NCBI GenBank assembly: GCA_012800135.1
Contig: JAAZJV010000335.1
Span: 1-5,813 of the forward strand
Length of the DNA: 5,813 nt
Reading direction: 5' to 3'
Source: Clostridiaceae bacterium
GTDB taxonomy: Bacteria > Bacillota > Clostridia > Saccharofermentanales > DTU023
The notes under the pieces were generated by a model. It was given only the letters and a program-made list of their open reading frames with translations. It was not told the DNA's origin and ran no database searches. Shown here in pieces: positions 1 through 4,101 of the stretch. A program made the position numbers and the translations under genes. How positions within the stretch are numbered: the first letter of the stretch is position 1; each line of letters opens with the position of its first letter.

Positions 1-1
1 A

Positions 2-30
2 TTGACACAGTCTTAAGCCTGTGATACTAT
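2..30 (+). promoter_or_regulatory. Sigma-A promoter of the rpmG-secE-nusG operon
   Basis: A consensus -35 box, TTGACA (2-7), is followed after exactly 17 bases by the -10 box TACTAT (25-30, five of six consensus). A TG at 22-23 gives an extended -10 element. Transcription should start near 36-38, leaving a leader of about 72 bases before rpmG. The fit to a housekeeping sigma factor is very strong, as expected for a ribosomal and translocase operon. The call rests on sequence only. Confidence 0.85.
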
Positions 31-35
31 AACGT

Positions 36-71
36 GGCTTGTCACGTCGCACGAGTCTTTTTTTTTGTGCG
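36..71 (+). promoter_or_regulatory. rpmG leader hairpin followed by a T9 tract (possible attenuator)
   Basis: Just after the predicted transcription start, 36-42 (GGCTTGT) can pair with 51-57 (ACGAGTC) in seven pairs, two of them G-U. A run of nine T (58-66) follows at once, which has the shape of an intrinsic terminator. Two other foldings compete: ACGTG (32-36) with CACGT (43-47), and CGCAC (48-52) with GTGCG (67-71). The stem is weak and very close to the start site, so it may instead only affect early elongation or transcript slippage. Confidence 0.3.
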
Positions 72-109
72 TGCAATTACAGAAACGGACAGCTTTGGGA
101 GGTGCCGAC

Positions 110-277
110 ATGGCAAAAAAAGCGGGAGCGCGTGATCGGATTACATTGGTATGCTCCGATTGTAAACAGCGCAATTACAATACTAAGAAAAACAAACAGA
201 ATACCCCGGAGAAGCTGGAACTCAAGAAATTTTGCCGGTTCTGCGGCAAACACACGGTTCATCGCGAGACGAAATAA
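110..277 (+). CDS. rpmG: 50S ribosomal protein L33 (four-cysteine zinc-ribbon form)
   Basis: This 55-residue basic protein is L33 of the large ribosomal subunit, which sits near the E site. Two CxxC pairs are visible, C15-x2-C18 and C42-x2-C45, so this is the zinc-binding (C+) version and not the cysteine-free paralogue some Firmicutes also carry. The motif around 20-31, with RNYNTKKNK, and the HRETK end are typical of the family. The ATG at 110 is chosen because GGGAGGTG (97-104) lies five bases before it. An upstream in-frame ATG at 65 would overlap the leader structures and would add 15 residues that do not look like L33. It is the first gene of the operon, and secE follows after 24 bases, the usual Firmicutes order. 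Confidence 0.95.
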   Translation: MAKKAGARDRITLVCSDCKQRNYNTKKNKQNTPEKLELKKFCRFCGKHTVHRETK

Positions 278-301
278 TGTCACTTGAACGGAGACACGGA
301 C

Positions 302-781
302 ATGGCGAGGAATAAATCAGTCACCAATAAACGTTCCGGCAAACAATCGCGCACGGATCGCAAAGCACCGGATAAAGCACCACAGAAGGGTTCAAAACCC
401 TCATTTGGCGCGCGTATCAGCAAATGGTTTTCTAATATCGTTAATGAACTAAGGCGCGTCATTTGGCCTGACAAGAAGAAGTTAAAACAAAGCACGCTTA
501 CAGTGCTCCTTATCATATTCTTTTCAGTAATCGTTATCCTTGTTTTTGATACCGTCGTCCGCCTCATCTTTACGGCAACGGGGCTTTATTCCACGAAGGA
601 GCCTAAATCTACGGATCCGGTGCCTATTGTGACCGAATTGTCGGAGGAAACAGATCCTCTCGTTACGATAGAAGAGACGTCAGAAGCAACGGAGAGCGAA
701 CCTGTAGCTTCGGCTACAGAAACGCCGATAGATACATCAGACAGCGAACCTGTCGCATCTGAGTCTGAAACGGCGGGGTGA
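302..781 (+). CDS. secE: Preprotein translocase subunit SecE with long basic N-terminus and acidic C-terminal tail
   Basis: SecE clamps SecY in the SecYEG membrane channel. The family core is present: an amphipathic helix at about 38-55 with the hallmark E49-LRRVIWP56, then one membrane span at about 66-91. Single-span Gram-positive SecE proteins are usually around 60-75 residues. This one has 159, because of a lysine/arginine-rich N-terminus (1-37) and a 65-residue tail after the span (95-159). The tail is rich in Glu, Asp, Ser and Thr and contains a repeated SEPVAS motif (residues 132 and 148). By the known topology of SecE the tail should lie outside the membrane. The ATG at 302 has GGAG (290-293) eight bases upstream; a TTG at 284 precedes that site and is unlikely. 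The stop overlaps the region that supplies the nusG ribosome-binding site, suggesting coupled translation. Confidence 0.93.
   Translation: MARNKSVTNKRSGKQSRTDRKAPDKAPQKGSKPSFGARISKWFSNIVNELRRVIWPDKKKLKQSTLTVLLIIFFSVIVILVFDTVVRLIFTATGLYSTKEPKSTDPVPIVTELSEETDPLVTIEETSEATESEPVASATETPIDTSDSEPVASESETAG
695..778 (+). repeat. Imperfect 48-bp in-frame repeat in the SecE tail
   Basis: Two copies of a 16-codon unit lie head to tail. The first covers residues 132-147 (SEPVASATETPIDTSD) and the second, shortened, covers 148-159 (SEPVASESETAG). At the DNA level AGCGAACCTGT occurs at 695-705 and again at 743-753, 48 bases apart, while the following codons have diverged. This points to an old in-frame duplication that lengthened a low-complexity acidic tail. 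Confidence 0.7.
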
Positions 782-786
782 GTGAT

Positions 787-1335
787 ATGAGCGGCTTGCC
801 TGATAAATCAACCGAGGCGCTCTGGTACGTGATCCACACGTATGCCGGCTACGAGAACCGCGTCAAAGCGACGCTGGATCTTATTATTGAGAATCGCGGA
901 CTTCAGGACATGATCCAGGAAGTGCTGGTTCCGACAGAAACGGTCATCGAGATAAAAGACGGTAAACGTAAGACCGTAGAGCGTAAGATCTATCCCGGTT
1001 ATGTGCTTGTTAAGATGATTTTGACGGACGAGATTTGGTACATTGTCCGCAATACGCGCGGTGTCACGGGCTTTGTAGGTCCCTCAAGCACGAATCCTGT
1101 GCCTCTTTCTGATGATGAGCTCGGCATGATGGGACTTGACAAAGACTGGGAGCCTGTTATGGACTACGAGGTCGGCGACAATGTTCGTGTTATCAACGGC
1201 CCGCTCGAAGGCTTTGAGGGCAAGGTTGACGAGATCAACATGGACAAGAAGAAAGTTACCGTGATTGTGTCCATGTTCGGACGCGAAACGCCGGTTGAGC
1301 TTGAACTGACGCAAGTGATGTTGCAGACAAACTAA
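787..1335 (+). CDS. nusG: Transcription termination/antitermination factor NusG
   Basis: NusG binds the RNA polymerase clamp through its N-terminal NGN domain and contacts Rho or ribosomal protein S10 through its KOW domain. Here, in 182 residues, the NGN domain runs from W13 (WYVIHTYAGYENRV) to about 113, with the conserved KIYPGYVLVKM at 67-77 and VRNTRGVTGFVG at 87-98. The KOW domain covers about 127-182, with VGDNVRVINGPLEGFEG at 129-145. The length is normal for the family. The ATG at 787 is preferred because GGGGTGA (775-781), which covers the secE stop, is well placed five bases before it. A GTG at 778 in the same frame overlaps the secE stop but has no good ribosome-binding site. The close junction implies co-transcription and probably translational coupling with secE. 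Confidence 0.96.
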   Translation: MSGLPDKSTEALWYVIHTYAGYENRVKATLDLIIENRGLQDMIQEVLVPTETVIEIKDGKRKTVERKIYPGYVLVKMILTDEIWYIVRNTRGVTGFVGPSSTNPVPLSDDELGMMGLDKDWEPVMDYEVGDNVRVINGPLEGFEGKVDEINMDKKKVTVIVSMFGRETPVELELTQVMLQTN

Positions 1336-1345
1336 ATAATACTGT

Positions 1346-1375
1346 TTGACGTGCCGAACGAAGCGGCGGCATAAA
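1346..1375 (+). promoter_or_regulatory. Weak candidate promoter before rplK
   Basis: TTGACG (1346-1351, five of six consensus) is followed after 18 bases by CATAAA (1370-1375, four of six). The -10 lacks the conserved final T, so this is a marginal match. A separate promoter here would fit the frequent split between nusG and the rplK operon in other bacteria, but the sequence alone does not prove it. Confidence 0.25.
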
Positions 1376-1383
1376 ACAATACA

Positions 1384-1411
1384 AGAGCAAGCGTTGGCGG
1401 AACGTCGCTCT
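1384..1411 (+). promoter_or_regulatory. Hairpin in the rplK leader (possible L1 target or processing site)
   Basis: AGAGC (1384-1388) pairs with GCTCT (1407-1411), and CGTT (1392-1395) pairs with AACG (1401-1404). An asymmetric internal loop (AAG opposite TC) separates the two helices and a GGCGG loop caps them. Two short helices divided by an asymmetric loop is the general shape of the L1 autoregulatory site in rplK-rplA leaders. I could not match specific L1-contact bases, so the role is inferred from position and shape. Confidence 0.35.
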
Positions 1412-1424
1412 TTCTCGAAAGAAG

Positions 1425-1447
1425 AAAACTGCCTTGCGTGGTTTTTT
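1425..1447 (+). terminator. Weak terminator-like hairpin between nusG and rplK
   Basis: AAAACTGC (1425-1432) can pair with GTGGTTTT (1438-1445) around a CTTGC loop, ending in a run of six T (1442-1447). Two of the eight pairs are G-U and four are A-U, so the stem is weak. It might give partial termination or attenuation after nusG, or be chance. Confidence 0.25.
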
Positions 1448-1457
1448 AATAAACAAA

Positions 1458-1484
1458 AGGTTATTACCTAAATTTGGGAGGTGG
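1458..1484 (+). promoter_or_regulatory. rplK ribosome-binding site with possible competing hairpins
   Basis: The Shine-Dalgarno sequence GGGAGGTGG (1476-1484) lies three bases before the ATG at 1488; its AGGTG core lies at 1479-1483. ACCT (1466-1469) can pair either with AGGT upstream (1458-1461, four-base loop) or with AGGT inside the ribosome-binding site (1479-1482). The two foldings exclude each other. Each is only four pairs, so a switch is possible but weakly supported. Confidence 0.35.
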
Positions 1485-1487
1485 CTT

Positions 1488-1919
1488 ATGGCTAAACCAA
1501 TAACCGCATATGTGAAACTACAAATTCCTGCGGGACAGGCAACGCCGGCGCCGCCGGTTGGACCAGCACTCGGCCAACATGGGCTTAATATCGCCCAGTT
1601 TGTCAGAGAGTTTAATGACCGAACTAAGCAAGATATGGGTCTTATTATCCCCGTGGTCATCACGGTGTATCAGGATCGCACTTATTCGTTCATTACAAAA
1701 ACACCACCGGCGTCCGTGCTGTTAAAGAAAGCGTGCGGTCTCGACAAAGGCTCCGGAACGCCCAATACCGCAAAAGTGGCGACGGTTCCGTGGTCGGAAT
1801 GTCTGCGTATTGCGGAGATGAAGATGGATGATTTGAACGCAACCGATGTTGAAGCCGGTGCACGCATGGTCGCCGGAACAGCCCGCAGCATGGGTATCAC
1901 GGTAGACTACGATAAATAA
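1488..1919 (+). CDS. rplK: 50S ribosomal protein L11
   Basis: L11 binds the GTPase-associated region of 23S rRNA at the base of the L7/L12 stalk and is needed for factor function and, where RelA-type enzymes occur, for stringent signalling. The 143 residues show both domains. The N-terminal domain (about 1-70) holds [20 protein letters not shown] (13-32), the proline-rich stretch where thiostrepton-type drugs act. The short TPPAS linker is at 72-76. The C-terminal RNA-binding domain carries the family signature from RIAEMK (107-112) to [10 protein letters not shown] (130-139). The ATG at 1488 is fixed by GGGAGGTGG just before it and by the universal [12 protein letters not shown] start. rplA follows after 12 bases, and its ribosome-binding site begins at the rplK stop, which supports a coupled rplK-rplA pair. 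Confidence 0.97.
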   Translation: MAKPITAYVKLQIPAGQATPAPPVGPALGQHGLNIAQFVREFNDRTKQDMGLIIPVVITVYQDRTYSFITKTPPASVLLKKACGLDKGSGTPNTAKVATVPWSECLRIAEMKMDDLNATDVEAGARMVAGTARSMGITVDYDK

Positions 1920-1931
1920 GGAGGGCAATCG

Positions 1932-2621
1932 ATGAAACACGGAAAACGCTACGTCGAAGCGGCGAAAAAGATTGATCCCTTCGAATATTACGATCCTCTT
2001 AAGGCTATGGAGCTTGTCATCGATACGGCGACCGCTAAATTCGATGAGACCGTGGAAGTGCATTTGCGCATGGGCGTCGATTCACGCCATGCCGACCAGC
2101 AGATCAGAGGAACGGTGATCCTGCCCCATGGTACCGGAAAGACTGTACGTGTACTCGTTTTCGCTAAAGGTCAAAAAGAAGAGGAAGCAAAGGAAGCCGG
2201 CGCCGATTATGTGGGTGCGGAAGATCTGGCAGAGAAAATTCAAAAAGAAGGCTGGTTTGATTTTGACGTCGCTATCGCTACACCGGACATGATGAGCCTC
2301 GCAGGACGCCTCGGTCGTTTGCTTGGTCCTCGCGGCCTGATGCCGAATCCGAAATCGGGCACGGTGACGATGGATGTATCGACGGCTGTCAAGGAAGCAA
2401 AAGCCGGCAGAGTAGAATACCGTCTTGAAAAACAGAACATTATTCACTCCGTCATCGGGAAAGTCTCCTTTGGTCCGGAGAAGCTTTTAGAGAACTTTAA
2501 CGCGCTGGTCGACGCTGTGATTAGATCCAAACCGGCTGCAGCAAAAGGACAATACATTCTCCGCTGCACGGTAGCCAGTACAATGGGACCGGGCGTTCGG
2601 GTGAATCTCAGCGCCAGATAG
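1932..2621 (+). CDS. rplA: 50S ribosomal protein L1
   Basis: L1 forms the mobile L1 stalk near the E site and in many bacteria represses its own rplK-rplA message by binding a leader that mimics its rRNA site. The protein has 229 residues, the normal length. The signature [20 protein letters not shown] lies at 125-144 in the second domain. The RNA-binding residues known from Thermus L1 are at the same numbers here: F37, T217, M218 and G219, within [10 protein letters not shown] (216-225). GGAGGG (1920-1925) lies six bases before the ATG at 1932 and touches the rplK stop codon. No defect is visible. A 241-bp regulatory spacer follows. Confidence 0.97.
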   Translation: MKHGKRYVEAAKKIDPFEYYDPLKAMELVIDTATAKFDETVEVHLRMGVDSRHADQQIRGTVILPHGTGKTVRVLVFAKGQKEEEAKEAGADYVGAEDLAEKIQKEGWFDFDVAIATPDMMSLAGRLGRLLGPRGLMPNPKSGTVTMDVSTAVKEAKAGRVEYRLEKQNIIHSVIGKVSFGPEKLLENFNALVDAVIRSKPAAAKGQYILRCTVASTMGPGVRVNLSAR

Positions 2622-2672
2622 TGTATTATGACACAGAATAAGACTGTCGGATGAATGCCGATGCCCTTACTC

Positions 2673-2695
2673 GCAAAACCGGAAAACGGTTTTGC
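2673..2695 (+). promoter_or_regulatory. Perfect 9-bp hairpin downstream of rplA
   Basis: GCAAAACCG (2673-2681) and CGGTTTTGC (2687-2695) are exact reverse complements around a five-base GAAAA loop. There is no T tract after the stem, so it is not a classic terminator. It lies about 50 bases after the rplA stop and before the L10 leader. It may stabilise the 3' end of the rplK-rplA message or be an RNA-processing site. Confidence 0.5.
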
Positions 2696-2717
2696 ATGAC
2701 AAAAGAATATACCCGTC

Positions 2718-2785
2718 ACGCCGTAGAAAGCCGGAATCCATAAAGGATGTAAACGAGGTCATGCTGTCCTGCCGAGGCGGAAGGT
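2718..2785 (+). ncRNA. L10 leader (ribosomal protein L10 autoregulatory element)
   Basis: The segment between rplA and rplJ carries CCGTAGAAAGCCGG (2721-2734) and TCCTGCCGAGG (2767-2777). These resemble the two conserved strands of the Firmicutes L10 leader, where a GTAGA strand and a GCCGAG strand form a kink-turn bound by L10 in complex with L7/L12. GCCGG (2730-2734) pairs with CCTGC (2768-2772) except for one mismatch, and ATCC (2736-2739) pairs with GGAT (2745-2748) as an inner hairpin. Position, directly before the attenuator and rplJ, supports the call. The boundaries are approximate, since a covariance model was not run. Confidence 0.65.
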
Positions 2786-2829
2786 CTGATTTACCATGCA
2801 CCTCTCCGCCACTATGCGGAGGGGTGTTT
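2776..2829 (+). terminator. rplJ attenuator: terminator hairpin with competing antiterminator
   Basis: The terminator stem is CACCTCTCCGC (2799-2809) paired with GCGGAGGGGTG (2816-2826), 11 pairs including one T-G, loop CACTAT, followed by TTT (2827-2829). The antiterminator is GGCGGAAGGT (2776-2785) paired with ACCTCTCCGCC (2800-2810), with one bulged C. Both use the same CCTCTCCGCC strand, so they exclude each other. In B. subtilis the L10-L12 complex favours the terminator form when it is in excess; the same logic is inferred here. The T tract is short, so termination may be partial. Confidence 0.65.
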
Positions 2830-2862
2830 CATATTATCAAGATGAAGGAGGAAAAGGATCGA

Positions 2863-3444
2863 ATGCCAAGTCAAGCTAAACTGAAGGCGAAAAAGCAGCA
2901 AGTCCAAGCGCTTGTCGATGAGCTGAAAGATGCTAAATCAATCGTTTTGGTGAATTACCAAGGCATTGCTGTTCATCAAGACAATGCGATGCGCTCGGTG
3001 CTTCGCGAAAATGGTTTGCAATATCGTGTCGTCAAAAATACGATTACTGAACGCGCATTTCAGGCTCTCGGATACGAAGGACTCGAAGACGCCATGGTCG
3101 GCCCTACTGCACTGGCCTTCAGTACAGAAGATGCGCTTCTGGCGCCAAGACTGATGCGCCAGTCAACAGAAAAATATCGCAAACTGGCAATCAAAGGCGG
3201 TATTGTGGACGGTCAAGTCGAATCTCTCGACTACCTAATCAAACTGTCATACATCGAGTCACGTGAGACACTCTATGGGCAGCTACTGTTCATGATGATG
3301 TATCCTTTGACAGCATTTGCGCAGGTCGCCGGTCAAATCGCCGAGAAAGGCGAAGAAGTCGGTGTGGAAAAAGTAAAAGATGTCCCGGTATCGGTTGCAA
3401 GCGCTCCCGAAGCCGCGGATGAAGCTACGACCGAAACAGCGTAG
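2863..3444 (+). CDS. rplJ: 50S ribosomal protein L10
   Basis: L10 anchors the L7/L12 dimers to 23S rRNA, and with them represses the rplJ-rplL message. The 193-residue protein has the RNA-binding domain at about 1-135, with VVKNTITERAF at 56-66 and VGPTALAFS at 79-87. The C-terminal helix that recruits L7/L12 dimers follows (about 137-165), with LYGQLLFMMMYPLTAFAQVA at 137-156. The last residues (178-193) form an Ala, Glu and Thr-rich tail, longer than in compact L10 proteins. The ATG at 2863 is chosen because AAGGAGG (2845-2851) lies 11 bases before it. An in-frame ATG at 2842 would place that site inside the coding region. The gene is preceded by the L10 leader and attenuator and followed by rplL after 105 bases. 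Confidence 0.95.
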   Translation: MPSQAKLKAKKQQVQALVDELKDAKSIVLVNYQGIAVHQDNAMRSVLRENGLQYRVVKNTITERAFQALGYEGLEDAMVGPTALAFSTEDALLAPRLMRQSTEKYRKLAIKGGIVDGQVESLDYLIKLSYIESRETLYGQLLFMMMYPLTAFAQVAGQIAEKGEEVGVEKVKDVPVSVASAPEAADEATTETA

Positions 3445-3549
3445 TTTTACCAAGACCGAGGCTTCGGCCGAGGTGAAGCGCGTGTCATTGCGCTATTTGA
3501 AAAAAGTGTCATTCGATGACGCCGCACTCGTCAACAGGAGGAAAATTAG
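3445..3549 (+). promoter_or_regulatory. rplJ-rplL spacer with small hairpins and rplL ribosome-binding site
   Basis: Three small stems are visible. GGC-TTCG-GCC (3460-3469) has a stable UUCG-type loop. AGCGC (3477-3481) pairs with GCGCT (3490-3494). GTCAT (3508-3512) pairs with ATGAC (3516-3520). GTGTCATT occurs twice, at 3482-3489 and 3506-3513. The strong Shine-Dalgarno AGGAGGA (3536-3542) lies seven bases before rplL. L7/L12 is made in several-fold excess over L10, so a strong separate ribosome-binding site is expected; a role for the hairpins in stability or processing is inferred. Confidence 0.4.
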
Positions 3550-3933
3550 ATGAGTAACGATAAATTGGTCAAAATTCTGGACGCGGTGAAGGAACTGACG
3601 ATCCTAGAACTCAATGATCTTGTGAAAATGATGGAAGAAGAATTTGGCGTTTCTGCCGCCGCGATGGCTGTTGCCGCGCCAGCGCAGGGTGCTGCAGCGG
3701 GACCGGCTGAGGAAGAAGAGAAGACGCAATTTGACGTCATTCTTAAGAGTGCCGGACAGTCGAAGATCCCCGTGATCAAAGTTGTCCGCGAGCTGACCGG
3801 TCTCGGTCTCAAAGATGCGAAAGCGCTCGTTGACTCCGCTCCCAAGCCGGTGAAAGAGAAAATCTCGAAAGAAGATGCCGAAGATGCGGCCAAGATGCTT
3901 ACTGAAGCAGGTGCAGAAGTCGAAATTCAATAA
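3550..3933 (+). CDS. rplL: 50S ribosomal protein L7/L12
   Basis: L7/L12 is the multicopy stalk protein that recruits and stimulates translation GTPases. All three parts are seen in 127 residues. The N-terminal dimerisation helices (1-33) bind L10. A flexible Ala/Gly/Pro hinge (about 35-55) ends in a run of glutamates. The globular C-terminal domain (about 58-127) has the factor-binding surface, [20 protein letters not shown] (72-91), followed by [12 protein letters not shown] (92-103). The length is slightly above the usual 120-125. AGGAGGA seven bases before the ATG fixes the start. A terminator lies about 50 bases after the stop. Normally rpoB would come next, but in this window it does not. 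Confidence 0.97.
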   Translation: MSNDKLVKILDAVKELTILELNDLVKMMEEEFGVSAAAMAVAAPAQGAAAGPAEEEEKTQFDVILKSAGQSKIPVIKVVRELTGLGLKDAKALVDSAPKPVKEKISKEDAEDAAKMLTEAGAEVEIQ

Positions 3934-3984
3934 TCAATAAGTGTTCAGTTTGTTTTTAACAAGGCCGAACGCGAGGGATAACAT

Positions 3985-4022
3985 AAAACGGTACGGTTGT
4001 CATGGCGCGGCCGCGCCGTTTT
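3985..4022 (+). terminator. Intrinsic terminator after rplL
   Basis: AAAACGG (3985-3991) pairs with CCGTTTT (4016-4022), with CGG (3994-3996) and CCG (4011-4013) able to extend the stem across a 2 by 2 internal loop. Nested in the 3' half is a perfect 14-base palindrome, GGCGCGGCCGCGCC (4004-4017), which could form an alternative structure. The A and T tracts make it usable in both directions. It separates the ribosomal operon from the downstream membrane protein gene. Confidence 0.65.
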
Positions 4023-4025
4023 GCC

Positions 4026-4034
4026 TGTTATAAT
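4026..4034 (+). promoter_or_regulatory. Extended -10 promoter for the membrane protein gene
   Basis: TGTTATAAT (4026-4034) is a perfect extended -10 element. Nothing like a -35 box lies 16-18 bases upstream, because that stretch is the GC-rich terminator palindrome. The best -35-like hexamer, TTGTCA (3997-4002), is 26 bases away, too far for normal recognition. Extended -10 promoters can work without a -35. The predicted start is near 4041, giving a leader of about 60 bases. A weaker -10-like TAGAAT is at 4048-4053. Confidence 0.6.
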
Positions 4035-4063
4035 GGAAAAAATGTTGTAGAATGGACAAGGTC

Positions 4064-4097
4064 ATTTCCGTCTAATGGACGGTAAATAATTAGGAGG
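4064..4097 (+). promoter_or_regulatory. Leader hairpin and ribosome-binding site of the membrane protein gene
   Basis: CCGTC (4068-4072) pairs with GACGG (4078-4082) around TAATG. ATTT (4064-4067) pairs with AAAT (4084-4087) after one bulged T, making nine pairs. The stem ends only four bases before the Shine-Dalgarno AGGAGG (4092-4097). This closeness could affect ribosome access. AATGGAC is repeated at 4051-4057 and 4074-4080, and AATGGA also occurs at 4032-4037. Confidence 0.4.
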
Positions 4098-4101
4098 AGC
4101 C

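Noticed and set aside
278..301. Possible tRNA gene between rpmG and secE, as some bacteria have
   Set aside because: The gap is only 24 bases and contains the secE ribosome-binding site.
284..301. Upstream TTG start for secE adding six residues
   Set aside because: The GGAG ribosome-binding site lies inside this stretch and points to the ATG at 302.
778..786. GTG start for nusG overlapping the secE stop
   Set aside because: No suitable ribosome-binding site precedes it, while GGGGTGA is well placed for the ATG at 787.
2692..2862. Reading frame extending rplJ upstream by 57 codons
   Set aside because: It covers the L10 leader and attenuator, does not look like L10, and the ribosome-binding site at 2845-2851 fits the ATG at 2863.
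3546..3893. Long open frames on the minus strand opposite rplL and other ribosomal genes
   Set aside because: They have no ribosome-binding sites or recognisable motifs and are explained by the codon use of the well-identified genes on the + strand.
3943..3970. AT-rich hairpin (TTGTT/AACAA inside GTTC/GAAC) as a second rplL terminator
   Set aside because: The stem is very weak and its T run lies inside the loop and stem, unlike a functional terminator; the stem at 3985-4022 is much better.
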